Shown here one piece after another: positions 16,002 to 24,461 of a DNA stretch of 40,737 nt (within the stretch, counting starts at the first letter, position 1; every line of letters starts with the position of its first letter). The stretch is from DATNPH01 sp036703315 (GTDB taxonomy: Bacteria; Cyanobacteriota; Cyanobacteriia; Cyanobacteriales; Coleofasciculaceae). The translations under genes were made by a program, and so were the position numbers. The notes under the pieces were generated by a model. The model was not told the origin of the DNA. It ran no database searches and worked only from the letters and a program-made list of their open reading frames with translations. Location: NCBI GenBank assembly GCA_036703315.1, contig DATNPH010000277.1, positions 1-40,737 of the forward strand. Direction: 5' to 3'.

Positions 16002-16967
16002 GTGGGATCACTCGGAAAATCGCTTGTTTATTTTTCAATACGTATTGTTTTGCCTACCCAACTGACCATCTGTACGTTTGTGCGTTCTGAAGCGCTGGCT
16101 CGATCCGTAAGTCAGTATCTAAGTAGCGATCGCTATATTTTGTACGCCACTGGTTCAAAATCTGAATTTTTTGATTGTTTTGAGCGGCATAAGCACCATC
16201 TTGATTGTTTAGTTTTACAGAATGACGGCTCATTACTAAGTATCATTACGCATTTGTTGAAACAAGGAACACTGTTACCTACTGTAATTTTGCCAGAGGA
16301 ATCAGAAGAAACTACACCTAGCGCGGCTAGTAACAACCAGTCAGATCCTCTCCGGTATAGTGCTGATTCTCCCCAAGTGAAGGACAATCCTCTGTTTCAC
16401 TCCGCTGAAGTCCGACTCGATAGTACACACTTGGTTGAGATGGAGAAATTTATTGACAAAGCGATCGCTCAGTTTCTCTCTCTCTCTACTGCCCCTAGCT
16501 TACCTGAGTCATCTACCAGCGTTGATCTTGCAACCGAGCTAAGCACTCATAGCTTTTTGATGCAGCAGCAACGGCGGTTATCAGAAAAACTCAAGGAGCG
16601 ACTCGGATACCTAAGTGTGTATTACAAAAGAAATCCCCAGCTTTTTTTACGTCATCTACCTCAAAAGGAGAGGCGAAAGTTTTTAGAAAACTTAAAATTA
16701 GAGTATCGCCTAATTGTTTTAAAGTACTTTTCTCAAGACGATACCCTTAATCAAAAAATTGATAACTTCGTTGACAAAGCTTTCTTTGCTGATATTTCAG
16801 TGTCTAGTATTGTAGAAATTCATATGGAACTGATGGAGGAATTTTCCAAGCAATTAAAGCTGGAAGGGCGAAGTGAGGAGGTGTTACTTGACTATCGCTT
16901 GACACTGATCGATGTTATTGCTCATTTAGGCGAGATGTATCGCCGCTCCATTCCAAGAGAGTCATAG
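16002..16967 (+). CDS. kaiA: circadian clock protein KaiA
   Basis: The protein has an N-terminal pseudo-receiver domain (LTICTFVRSEALARSV and the HLDCLVLQND region), a linker, and the highly conserved C-terminal four-helix KaiC-binding domain. The latter contains ERLGYLSVYYKRNPQLFLR, IDNFVDKAFFADISVSS and DYRLTLIDVIAHLGEMYRRS. KaiA dimers bind KaiC A-loops and stimulate KaiC autophosphorylation. The coordinates use the GTG at 16002. Comparison with the family N-terminus suggests a TTG at 16050 (PTQLTICTF) may be the true start; neither has a convincing ribosome binding site. It is the first gene of the clock cluster, with a 234-base spacer before kaiB. Confidence 0.93.
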   Translation: MGSLGKSLVYFSIRIVLPTQLTICTFVRSEALARSVSQYLSSDRYILYATGSKSEFFDCFERHKHHLDCLVLQNDGSLLSIITHLLKQGTLLPTVILPEESEETTPSAASNNQSDPLRYSADSPQVKDNPLFHSAEVRLDSTHLVEMEKFIDKAIAQFLSLSTAPSLPESSTSVDLATELSTHSFLMQQQRRLSEKLKERLGYLSVYYKRNPQLFLRHLPQKERRKFLENLKLEYRLIVLKYFSQDDTLNQKIDNFVDKAFFADISVSSIVEIHMELMEEFSKQLKLEGRSEEVLLDYRLTLIDVIAHLGEMYRRSIPRES

Positions 16968-17201
16968 GCTCAGCTTTTAGCTATAAGCATTTAGCGATCA
17001 GCTTTTAGCAGGCTCTTAATTAAACTTCATCCTTGAGTTCATTCTGGTTGCTAAGTAGGTGGATGAAGAACTAAACATAATCGCTGAAAGTCCTAGACAG
17101 CGTTTCCTGGCTAGAGTTTGAGTAAAATTATTTTCAGCTGATTTACATCACCTACTTCTTGCATTCTTACCCCTATTCTGGCTATTGCTAAGTACTAATC
17201 T
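16968..17201. repeat. kaiA-kaiB spacer with AGCTTTTAGC repeats
   Basis: Immediately after kaiA, CAGCTTTTAGC occurs twice (near 16971 and 16998), with AGCATTTAGCGATC in between. These are dispersed cyanobacterial-type repeats. The rest of the spacer is AT-rich and probably holds the kaiBC promoter, which I could not locate precisely. Confidence 0.45.
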
Positions 17202-17516
17202 ATGAGCCCGCTGAAGAAAACCTATATTCTCAAGCTTTATGTAGCTGGGAACACTCCCAACTCTGTAAGAGCTTTAAAAACACTCAAAAATATCTTAGAA
17301 CAGGAATTTCAAGGAGTTTATGCTCTCAAAGTGATTGATGTCCTCAAAAGCCCTCAGCTAGCTGAAGAAGATAAAATTTTGGCAACACCAACCCTGTCGA
17401 AAGTCTTGCCGCCTCCCGTTCGCAAAATTATTGGAGATCTTTCGGATCGGGAAAAAGTCTTGATTGGATTAGATCTTCTCTATGAAGAACTGCGTGAAGA
17501 CGAATTAGATTTGTAG
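17202..17516 (+). CDS. kaiB: circadian clock protein KaiB
   Basis: This is a 104-residue protein, the standard KaiB length. It has KKTYILKLYVAGNTPNSVRA at the N-terminus and LATPTLSKVLPPPVRKIIGD (about 61-80), both diagnostic of KaiB rather than of a SasA KaiB-like domain. KaiB is a thioredoxin-like fold-switching protein that binds the KaiC CI ring at night, sequesters KaiA and displaces SasA. It is followed after 95 bases by kaiC, with which it is normally co-transcribed. Confidence 0.97.
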   Translation: MSPLKKTYILKLYVAGNTPNSVRALKTLKNILEQEFQGVYALKVIDVLKSPQLAEEDKILATPTLSKVLPPPVRKIIGDLSDREKVLIGLDLLYEELREDELDL

Positions 17517-17611
17517 TTAAACTTTGGAGGTCAAAGCCAAAACAATATTTCTAAAATGTAGCTACATTTACTTTTGCTTTTTGAGTAATATCTTTTTTTG
17601 TAACCGAAAAA

Positions 17612-19171
17612 ATGAGTCAACTTAACCAAACTGAGCAACAGCAAGACGAATTGATAATAGCGGGAGTTCAGAAAATACGGACAATGATCGAAGGCTTCGA
17701 TGACATTAGTCATGGAGGCTTACCAGTTGGTCGAACCACCCTCGTTAGTGGGACATCTGGCACTGGCAAAACTTTGTTAGCGGTTCAGTTTCTCTATAAC
17801 GGTATTAGCTATTTTGATGAGGCTGGTGTATTTGTTACTTTTGAAGAATCTCCCACAGATATCATTAAAAATGCTTCTAGTTTTGGTTGGGATTTACAAA
17901 AACTAATTAATGAAGGCAAACTATTTATTTTAGATGCCTCCCCTGACCCAGAGGGGCAGGAAGTGGTGGGTAGTTTTGACCTTTCTGCTCTAATTGAGCG
18001 TATTCAGTACGCCATTCGTAAATACAAAGCTAAGCGAGTTTCTGTTGACTCAATTACTGCTGTATTTCAGCAGTATGACGCTGCCTCGGTCGTGCGACGG
18101 GAGATTTTTCGCTTAGTTGCACGCCTCAAACAAATTGGCGTGACAACGGTAATGACCACAGAACGAGTTGAAGAGTATGGACCTGTGGCCCGGTTCGGGG
18201 TAGAAGAGTTTGTTTCAGACAATGTGGTCATTGTCCGTAACGTTCTAGAAGGCGAACGCCGACGCCGCACAATGGAAATTCTCAAGCTACGTGGTACAAC
18301 CCACATGAAAGGAGAATACCCGTTTACGATGACTAATCAGGGAATTAGCATTTTCCCCTTGGGAGCAATGCGATTGACTCAGCGTTCTTCCAATGTCCGA
18401 GTATCTTCAGGGGTTAAAGCTCTTGATGAAATGTGCGGCGGTGGGTTTTTCAAAGATTCGATTATTCTGGCAACGGGTGCCACGGGTACTGGCAAAACGT
18501 TATTAGTGAGCAAGTTTATCGAAAACGCTTGCTTGCAAGGCGATCGCGCTATTCTCTTTGCTTACGAAGAATCTCGTGCTCAGCTGTCTCGTAACGCCTA
18601 TTCCTGGGGGATTGATTTTGAGGAATTGGAACAAAAGGGTTTGATGAAAATCCTTTGCACCTACCCAGAGTCAGCGGGACTAGAAGACCACTTGCAAATC
18701 ATTAAATCGGAAATTGCAGAATTTAAGCCCTCTCGTATAGCCATTGATTCGCTTTCGGCTCTAGCGCGGGGAGTTAGTAACAATGCTTTCCGGCAGTTTG
18801 TGATTGGCGTGACTGGCTATGCCAAGCAAGAAGAAATCACTGGCTTTTTTACCAATACTACAGACCAGTTTATGGGATCTAACTCGATTACAGATTCCCA
18901 TATTTCCACGATTACTGACACGATTTTGATGCTGCAATACGTTGAAATACGGGGTCAAATGTCCCGCGCCATCAACGTCTTTAAAATGCGTGGTTCTTGG
19001 CACGATACAGCTATCCGCGAGTACATCATCAACAAAGATGGTCCAGAAATTAAAGATTCGTTCCGCAATTATGAACGAATCATCAGTGGTTCTCCGACTC
19101 GTATTACCGTCGATGAGAAGATCGAACTCTCTAGAATTGTTCAAGGTGTCCGTGACAAATCAGGTGAGTAA
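17612..19171 (+). CDS. kaiC: circadian clock protein kinase KaiC
   Basis: This is a 519-residue protein, the standard length, with two RecA-like domains. CI has Walker A GTSGTGKT (about 47-54) and the catalytic Glu pair in FVTFEES. CII has Walker A GATGTGKT (about 289-296) and the Glu pair in FAYEESRAQ. The autophosphorylation pair is Ser432/Thr433 in DSHISTITD, one residue later than the well-known Ser431/Thr432 because the N-terminus is one residue longer. The A-loop and C-terminal tail (GSPTRITVDEK-ELSRIV) that KaiA binds are intact. All core residues for a functional oscillator are present. The gene ends the clock cluster. Confidence 0.98.
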   Translation: MSQLNQTEQQQDELIIAGVQKIRTMIEGFDDISHGGLPVGRTTLVSGTSGTGKTLLAVQFLYNGISYFDEAGVFVTFEESPTDIIKNASSFGWDLQKLINEGKLFILDASPDPEGQEVVGSFDLSALIERIQYAIRKYKAKRVSVDSITAVFQQYDAASVVRREIFRLVARLKQIGVTTVMTTERVEEYGPVARFGVEEFVSDNVVIVRNVLEGERRRRTMEILKLRGTTHMKGEYPFTMTNQGISIFPLGAMRLTQRSSNVRVSSGVKALDEMCGGGFFKDSIILATGATGTGKTLLVSKFIENACLQGDRAILFAYEESRAQLSRNAYSWGIDFEELEQKGLMKILCTYPESAGLEDHLQIIKSEIAEFKPSRIAIDSLSALARGVSNNAFRQFVIGVTGYAKQEEITGFFTNTTDQFMGSNSITDSHISTITDTILMLQYVEIRGQMSRAINVFKMRGSWHDTAIREYIINKDGPEIKDSFRNYERIISGSPTRITVDEKIELSRIVQGVRDKSGE

Positions 19172-19464
19172 TCACGTTCGTCCTTAATCAAGGGAAGTAG
19201 GGAATAAGGGGATAGGGAGATAGGCACATTAGTGAACTGACACAACGTTCCTGAAACTAGCCCCAAAATCCCTACCCTCCTCTACCAACTTGCTTTCCTA
19301 CTCCCTGTTTGCTTTCAAAGCTTAAGGCACCGCAGCAGACGAAGCATCACCGGATTTGTTCCCTGTGCAAGTTATAAAAACTGTCCATCTCCTGCTCTAT
19401 CTCTAAATCAACCTCAATATGATGCGAATACCAATTCACCGATTTCAGTTGAGGTAACACAACT
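19172..19464. other. spacer after kaiC with G-rich/C-rich repeat arms
   Basis: The arm AGGGAAGTAGGGAATAAGGG (from about 19190) and the C-rich partner CCCTACCCTCCTCTACC then CCTACTCCCTG (about 19268-19310) form a long imperfect inverted repeat. No gene is visible. It may end kaiC transcripts but lacks a clean T-tract. Confidence 0.4.
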
Positions 19465-19746
19465 ATGCAATCACCACTTGGAAGTCAAGCACACAGCACG
19501 GGTTGGGTTATTCAATCTTGGGCTTCTTTTGGTCTTTCTGTTGCCGCTATGACATTTGGCATTCTAAACCTCCCTGTAGATAACTGGGTAAAAGGTTACA
19601 TGGGTATGGGTTTAGTGTTTACCGTTGGTTCTACCATCAGCATGGCGAAAACAACTAGAGATATTCACGAAGCTAAAAAACTAACTGCCAAAGTAGAAGA
19701 AGCGAGAGTCGAGAAACTACTCGCCGATCACCACCCTCTAAAGTAA
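19465..19746 (+). CDS. YiaAB two-helix domain membrane protein
   Basis: This is a 93-residue protein with two membrane helices, about residues 14-34 (WVIQSWASFGLSVAAMTFGI) and 43-60 (KGYMGMGLVFTVGSTIS). A charged helix follows with KTTRDIHEAKK. The pattern W-x-x-x-S-W-A-x-F, followed by GI-NLP, is typical of the YiaA/YiaB two-helix family. The function is unknown; it is an inner-membrane protein. It stands alone downstream of kaiC, with a terminator just after it. Confidence 0.82.
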   Translation: MQSPLGSQAHSTGWVIQSWASFGLSVAAMTFGILNLPVDNWVKGYMGMGLVFTVGSTISMAKTTRDIHEAKKLTAKVEEARVEKLLADHHPLK

Positions 19747-19750
19747 AACT

Positions 19751-19782
19751 CCCCAATAGCACTCAGCCATTGAGGATTTTTT
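19751..19782 (+). terminator. intrinsic terminator after the YiaAB gene
   Basis: CCCCAAT (19751-19757) pairs with ATTGAGG (19769-19775) with one mismatch around an 11-base loop, followed by TTTTTT at 19777-19782. It lies 5 bases after the stop codon. It is a modest stem, but the T-tract is well placed. Confidence 0.55.
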
Positions 19783-19827
19783 ATTAGAAGCTATAATCAA
19801 CAATCCGTCTATTTTCTGTATCAACAG

Positions 19828-20277
19828 CTACTCGCGACTGTTTTTCTTTCGCTGTCTCTCCAGCTTCTTCCGTCGAATCATGATAGCAATGGTGGCATGG
19901 TCAATGGGAAAACCGACAATCGGAATCACTTGATATTGCCGTTCTTCTTCTAGGTGCTTGAGATTGGTGTAATCGACCCAGTGAATACAATCGACTGGAC
20001 AGGTGTCAATGGCTTCCTGAATCACTTCTTCTGAGTCGCCATCTTGCCGAACTACACGCGATCGCCCATAATCCGGCTCAATGTAGAATGTATTCCGAGC
20101 CACATGGGCACAGTGCTTACAACCGATGCAAGTCAGTTCATCAACATAAACACCTTTTTGACGCAGTACACCTCCCAGTTCTGGTTCCAAACCTGAACGC
20201 TCTGGTGCGTCTCGGAAAATTCCGCCTAATTCTGGCTCTAAACCCGAACGCTCAGCTGTCGGTGAGGAATCAGACAT
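19828..20277 (-). CDS. 4Fe-4S ferredoxin
   Basis: This is a 149-residue protein with one iron-sulfur binding set: CIGCKHC (about residues 52-58), then Cys-Pro in TCPVDCIHWV about 40 residues later. This fits a single [4Fe-4S] ferredoxin of the cyanobacterial/plastid type that has a long C-terminal tail (basic end RRKKLERQRKKN). The N-terminus is an added stretch with a duplicated ERSGLEPELGG unit. The gene start overlaps the ycf35 stop (TGATG), so the two are translationally coupled. It is the third gene of the DUF2997-ycf35-ferredoxin operon; the electron partner is unknown. Confidence 0.85.
   Translation of the reverse strand: MSDSSPTAERSGLEPELGGIFRDAPERSGLEPELGGVLRQKGVYVDELTCIGCKHCAHVARNTFYIEPDYGRSRVVRQDGDSEEVIQEAIDTCPVDCIHWVDYTNLKHLEEERQYQVIPIVGFPIDHATIAIMIRRKKLERQRKKNSRE
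20170..20253. repeat. 33-base direct repeat in the ferredoxin N-terminus
   Basis: Two copies (20170-20202 and 20221-20253) each encode ERSGLEPELGG on the minus strand. The DNA copies differ at silent positions, so the duplication is not very recent and the peptide appears to have been kept. Confidence 0.75.
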
Positions 20278-20663
20278 CAGGCACTCCAGCGTTGCATAAC
20301 CAAACGGATTGAACCATCGTTATTTTTTTGTTGCTCTGCCACCTGAAAGCCTTGCTTAGAGGCTTCACTCATCACTGTATGGTAGGCATAATGCTGGGTT
20401 ACACGGTTGAGAAAACCATCTACAGACAAGGGTTGTTGCCAATACTGCAAGTCAGCAACGAGTTCGTACTCTTTTCCATTCCAACTAAAGCCGATGTCAT
20501 AGTCATTATCTTGTTCAATGACTACTTCGGCAGTATGGGTTTGGCCGCGATATCCTCGTACTGGGCTAGGACCCGATTTCCAATCCAGACTCAGCTCTGT
20601 TAAAGCTGCTTGCAAAGAGGAAAGATTACGGATTTGGGTTTTTATGTTGCTGAAATGTGACAT
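20277..20663 (-). CDS. ycf35: Ycf35 / DUF1257 family protein
   Basis: This is a 128-residue protein starting MSHFSNIKTQIRNLSSL, the conserved start of Ycf35/DUF1257. The motifs DIGFSWNGKEYELVADLQYW and the C-terminal RLVMQRW also fit. An in-frame ATG further upstream (20708) is less likely because the family begins at MSHF. The protein is found in cyanobacteria and red-algal plastids; its function is unsettled. It sits between a DUF2997 gene and a ferredoxin gene and overlaps the latter's start by one base. Confidence 0.88.
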   Translation of the reverse strand: MSHFSNIKTQIRNLSSLQAALTELSLDWKSGPSPVRGYRGQTHTAEVVIEQDNDYDIGFSWNGKEYELVADLQYWQQPLSVDGFLNRVTQHYAYHTVMSEASKQGFQVAEQQKNNDGSIRLVMQRWSA

Positions 20664-20701
20664 GACTGTTTTTAAATCAACTACACTAGATTTGAAAAAA
20701 C

Positions 20702-20917
20702 TTACCATTCACTATAAGTTGCCTGAGCCGTCGCTCTTGCTGACTCCTGTAGTGTCTGGGCAAAATATTCTGATGTCTGCTCCTGGGCGATTACTCGTCC
20801 CAACTGAGCTTCAATGGCTGCTGTTACCTCTGCGCAAGAGGCTCCAATAATGCCAGTGACCTTTTCTTGTACCCTTCCATCCGGATAAATAATAAACTCT
20901 AAGGTTTCCATACTCAT
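20702..20917 (-). CDS. DUF2997 family protein
   Basis: This is a protein of about 71 residues starting MSMETLEFIIYPDGRVQEKV. The block TGIIGASCAEVTAAIEAQLG and the following SEYFAQ fit the DUF2997 family, a small partner regularly encoded beside Ycf35. A start at 20911 (METLEF) is equally possible; the open frame to 20956 adds codons not typical of the family. It is the first gene of the three-gene operon with ycf35 and the ferredoxin. The function is unknown. Confidence 0.82.
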   Translation of the reverse strand: MSMETLEFIIYPDGRVQEKVTGIIGASCAEVTAAIEAQLGRVIAQEQTSEYFAQTLQESARATAQATYSEW

Positions 20918-20956
20918 GGCTGACCGCTTGTTAATTCTCAATTCTAGGCTGGGCAT

Positions 20957-21271
20957 TGATCAGGCGACAGCTGATGGTTTTTTTTGTCTAGTCAAGCACC
21001 ATCTTATTGGCTGACTTTTTTAATCAATTGTGAGCAATCGCCTTACTACTCATCATTTCTTAACAAAACTTAATATCTTGCTAGTGCTGTACTCTAATCT
21101 TTATGTAAGTTTCCCTTATCTTTCTATTGCAGTCAAGCTATAGTGTTTTTCAATAAGCTTGTCTTAAAAAAAATATACAAAAAGACATCTAAACTTACTT
21201 GTGCCTTAAGGCTGATCTGTAGAGCCAGTCAACCCAGATAATTAAGGTCTGTTTAATTGAAGTTAGGCACT
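20957..21271. other. 315-base AT-rich divergent spacer
   Basis: This gap lies between the leftward DUF2997 operon and the rightward oxidoreductase gene. It is rich in A and T, with T-runs at about 20978 and 21018 and an A-run near 21168, and must hold both promoters. I see no RNA gene or repeat family in it. Confidence 0.4.
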
Positions 21272-22312
21272 ATGAGTGAAAAGCAAGGCACAAGTCCAAC
21301 TAACGCGAAAACAGCATCGTCTTTGACAAGAAACCCTGTGCGGGTGGGGGTTCTAGGATTTGGGGGTTTGGGTCAAGCCGCCGCTAAAGTACTAGCTCCC
21401 AAGTATGAAATGCTCTGGGTAGCCGCTGCTGACCAAAAAGGCTATGCCTATAACTCTGCTGGATTGAATCCTGATCAGAGCATTGCTACTTACCGCTCTC
21501 AGGGTTCACTGGGTTATCTAGAGCCAGTGGGTACCCTGAGTAGCCGAAGTATTGAAGATTTAATTGCACAAGCCTCTGTGGATGGGTATTTTCTGGCGCT
21601 GCCGAATTTACCAAACACATTTATGGCATCTGTGGCACGGCAATTTATTCAGGCTGGTTGGCGAGGAGTTTTGGTGGATGCCCTTAAGCGCACGAGTGCT
21701 GTAGAGCAACTGCTAGAACTACAAGATGAGTTAAAGGCATCAGGAATCACCTATATGACTGGCTGCGGTGCGACACCGGGGCTGTTGACAGCCGCGGCTA
21801 CCTTAGCGGCTCAGAGTTATGCAGAGATTCACAACGTGAAAATCACCTTTGGGGTAGGAATTGCTAACTGGGAAGCTTATCGGGCGACGATTCGGGAAGA
21901 CATTGCCCACCTACCTGGTTACGATGTTGAACGGGCTAGTGCCATGAGTGACGCTGAGGTGGAAGCTCTACTCAATAAGACGAATGGCATCCTCAGCCTG
22001 GAGAATATGGAACACGCTGATGATGTAATGTTGGAGCTAGCAGGGATTTGTCCGCGCGATCGCGTCTGTGTCGGCGGTGTCGTAGATACCCGCAATCCTA
22101 GGAAACCCCTCAGCACAAATGTCCAAGTCACTGGTCGTACTTTTGAGGGGAAGATTTCTACCCATACCTTTACCCTTGGCGATGAGACGAGTATGGCAGC
22201 AAATGTCTGTGGTCCGGCTTTTGGCTACCTCAAAGCTGGTGTGTCATTACACCAACGGGGCATCTATGGTCTGTTCACTGCTGCTGAAGTTATGCCGCAG
22301 TTTGTCCAGTAA
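21272..22312 (+). CDS. saccharopine dehydrogenase-like NAD(P)-binding oxidoreductase
   Basis: This is a 346-residue protein. After a short polar leader, a Rossmann motif (VRVGVLGFGGLGQAAAKVL, about residues 23-41) binds NAD(P). ALPNLPNTFMASVARQFI and GVLVDALKRTSAV follow in the position of the conserved dehydrogenase core, with TGCGATPGLLTAAATLAA as the second-domain hallmark of saccharopine-dehydrogenase-like proteins. The substrate cannot be inferred. The ATG at 21272 is preferred to the TTG at 21257. It stands alone and is followed by palindromic repeats. Confidence 0.78.
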   Translation: MSEKQGTSPTNAKTASSLTRNPVRVGVLGFGGLGQAAAKVLAPKYEMLWVAAADQKGYAYNSAGLNPDQSIATYRSQGSLGYLEPVGTLSSRSIEDLIAQASVDGYFLALPNLPNTFMASVARQFIQAGWRGVLVDALKRTSAVEQLLELQDELKASGITYMTGCGATPGLLTAAATLAAQSYAEIHNVKITFGVGIANWEAYRATIREDIAHLPGYDVERASAMSDAEVEALLNKTNGILSLENMEHADDVMLELAGICPRDRVCVGGVVDTRNPRKPLSTNVQVTGRTFEGKISTHTFTLGDETSMAANVCGPAFGYLKAGVSLHQRGIYGLFTAAEVMPQFVQ

Positions 22313-22395
22313 GGGTTGCAGGCTGAAGGTTAGCAGGTTAACAAGTTAGACGTTTACAGGTTAAAACCTTCTAACCTTCCAACCATCCAATCCTC
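22313..22395. repeat. palindromic repeat (GAAGGTTAG/CTAACCTTC)
   Basis: A perfect 9-base inverted repeat, GAAGGTTAG (22325-22333) / CTAACCTTC (22371-22379), contains further CAGGTTAA-type units. It belongs to the same family as the copies at 6320, 10665 and 33118. It lies between two convergent genes and may also help end transcription. Confidence 0.7.
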
Positions 22396-22980
22396 TTAGG
22401 CAGGTGGACTTTCAGGAGATAAGGTTCCTAGCGACCCTTCCTCAACTACAACCTCTGAACTGTGCATAACAAAAGGTAAACTTGCCCCTAGCAAGCCTCG
22501 CCCAATCCGTTGTGGTGTTTCTGGAAACACCACAAACAGGGGATAGATACGGTCATTGCCCTCGCTGAGGATGTGTTGATAGCGGGGAGGCATTAGCCAT
22601 TCATAGTCTTTGTCTAGCAAGACTTGTGTCTGACGCCAGCGACCAAGCAAATCTGAAAAATCTTCCTGGGGGCGATGAATGAAGACAAAAATTTCAACCC
22701 CTGTCTTAATTTTCCATTCTGGATCACACATTAAGAGTGCAACATCACAGGGCAAGCAAACAGCTTCCTGTGCCACAGTGAGGCTTTTGTGTCCTGTGGG
22801 TGGATAAGGGTTGCGAAGGCGAACAATCGGCAAGGGAAGAGTGATCACACTCTCGTCAGGTCGGCGCATACTGGGAATCATTTCCAAGTAAGGTCGATGC
22901 TTCTTAAGAAGTGCGATCGCGGCTTCGTGGTTGCTATACTCCGCCAAGCTAGCTTCGTAATCAGATGGCTTAACAGGCAT
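22396..22980 (-). CDS. conserved-looking hypothetical protein, 194 aa
   Basis: This is a soluble 194-residue protein with no signal peptide or membrane segment. Notable stretches are ITLPLPIVRLRNPYPPTGHK (about 46-65), CLPCDVALLMCDPEWKIKTG with three Cys, and a strand-rich C-terminal half with IYPLFVVFPETPQRIGRG. I do not recognise the family. It runs leftward, separated from pilC by a spacer with a 9-base hairpin. Confidence 0.6.
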   Translation of the reverse strand: MPVKPSDYEASLAEYSNHEAAIALLKKHRPYLEMIPSMRRPDESVITLPLPIVRLRNPYPPTGHKSLTVAQEAVCLPCDVALLMCDPEWKIKTGVEIFVFIHRPQEDFSDLLGRWRQTQVLLDKDYEWLMPPRYQHILSEGNDRIYPLFVVFPETPQRIGRGLLGASLPFVMHSSEVVVEEGSLGTLSPESPPA

Positions 22981-23064
22981 GACAATTGTAATTTTTAGAA
23001 TTTATAGTTTGGATTTTAGATTTCAGGTGGAGATTGAATCTGAAATACCTTCAGACTGCTTCCT

Positions 23065-23087
23065 TGTCCGGAGGTGAACTCCGGACA
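23065..23087 (-). terminator. hairpin after pilC
   Basis: TGTCCGGAG (23065-23073) and CTCCGGACA (23079-23087) form a perfect 9-base stem with a 5-base loop, 24 bases after the pilC stop. No T-tract follows on the minus strand, so it may be an RNA 3'-end stabiliser or a weak terminator. Confidence 0.45.
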
Positions 23088-23110
23088 CCAGCCGCCAAAA
23101 TCCAAATTTT

Positions 23111-24328
23111 CTAACCCAGAGTATCAAATACTTTAAACAGAGGCAGATACATTGAAAGCAGAATGACTGCCACCATTCCCGCTAGGAGAACCATCATTAC
23201 GGGTTCGAGGATGCTAGTAAGTGCTTTTACAGCTTGCTCCACCTCATCTTCATAAAAATCAGCAACTTTCATCAGCATGGCATCTAACTCCCCTGTCTCT
23301 TCACCAATACTAATCATTTGAATAGCCAGAAGAGGAAAAACTTGCTCTCTTTGCAAGGCAAGACTGATCATCCCACCCTGTTGAATTTCATACTTTGCTG
23401 ATTCCACCGCGTTCGCGATTACCTGATTGCCTGACGTATCTCGGACAATGTCTAAAGAATTGAGAATTGGTACGCCTGAACGTGTCAACGTTCCAAAAAT
23501 TCGGCAAAATCGAGCCACTGCATTTTTTTGATTCAAATCACCAAACAGCGGAACTCTTAACAAGAATCCATCGATTTGTAAACGACCCACTGGCGTTTTG
23601 TAGTACCATCTTAATGCCATGCTGGCAATGATAACAGCTGCGATCGGAATGATAATTTTCCAGCTTCGCAGAATATCACTTAACCAAAGCATAAATTGTG
23701 TCAGAGCTGGCAATTCTGTGCCCAGCTCCTGGAAAATTTTGCCAAAGATCGGTATCAAAAAAATGGTCATAGCGAAAAATACTATAATCGCTAGGATGCC
23801 AACGACCACTGGATAGGCCATAGCTGATTTGATTTGGTTTTTCAGCCGCGCCATATCCTCAAGTAACTTGGCTAAGCGGTTTAGTACCTCATCAAGGACA
23901 CCACCAACCTCACCAGCTTGCACCATACTGACGTAGAGAGTATCAAAGCACTCCGGATGTTTGCGCATGGCGTCAGAGAGGTTTGTTCCCTGCTGCACCT
24001 CACCACTGATGCCAATCAGTGCCTTTTTCAGCTTTGGATTGGGACACTGTTCCGATAAGACGCCTAGACATCGAACTAGAGCCACTCCGGCGTTAACCAT
24101 AGCCGCGAATTGGCGAGAGAACACAGCTTTATCTTTGATCGTGAGGCTGCTAAACTTAGCCTTAAGTTCCGAGAAATCAATATCAAGGCTTAAAGATTTC
24201 TTGACATTACCAACAGAAGCATATCTATTTTGAAGAATGGCACGGGCTTGTTCGGGAGAGGTAGCTTCGATTTTCTCCTTTCTTGCTTTTCCTCGTAAGT
24301 CCCGAACTTCAGCGATGAAGGTAGGCAT
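23111..24328 (-). CDS. pilC: type IV pilus inner-membrane platform protein PilC
   Basis: This is a 405-residue protein of the T2SS F family. The tandem GspF repeats show as FSRQFAAMVNAGVALVRCL with YVSMVQAGEVGGVLDEVLNRLA, and then FCRIFGTLTRSGVPILNSL with MISIGEETGELDAMLMKVAD. Three hydrophobic membrane segments (about 170-190, 222-240 and 377-397) fit the family. PilC sits at the base of the pilus machine and couples the PilB and PilT motors to pilin assembly. It is the last gene of pilB-pilT-pilC. Confidence 0.95.
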   Translation of the reverse strand: MPTFIAEVRDLRGKARKEKIEATSPEQARAILQNRYASVGNVKKSLSLDIDFSELKAKFSSLTIKDKAVFSRQFAAMVNAGVALVRCLGVLSEQCPNPKLKKALIGISGEVQQGTNLSDAMRKHPECFDTLYVSMVQAGEVGGVLDEVLNRLAKLLEDMARLKNQIKSAMAYPVVVGILAIIVFFAMTIFLIPIFGKIFQELGTELPALTQFMLWLSDILRSWKIIIPIAAVIIASMALRWYYKTPVGRLQIDGFLLRVPLFGDLNQKNAVARFCRIFGTLTRSGVPILNSLDIVRDTSGNQVIANAVESAKYEIQQGGMISLALQREQVFPLLAIQMISIGEETGELDAMLMKVADFYEDEVEQAVKALTSILEPVMMVLLAGMVAVILLSMYLPLFKVFDTLG

Positions 24329-24461
24329 AGTTTGCGTCTAGATGAAGAAAAATCATCTGAGTAATGGATTACTTCGTTGCTCGTTTTGAGCTGTTTTAAT
24401 TTTCACGATTCAAGCCGCACTCAAGTCAGCCCTATAGCACAACTCAAAACTGACGGGGAAT

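Noticed and set aside
19828..20277. Two-cluster (2x[4Fe-4S]) ferredoxin
   Set aside because: Only one CxxCxxC set with one distal Cys-Pro is present; the duplicated leader is not cysteine-bearing.
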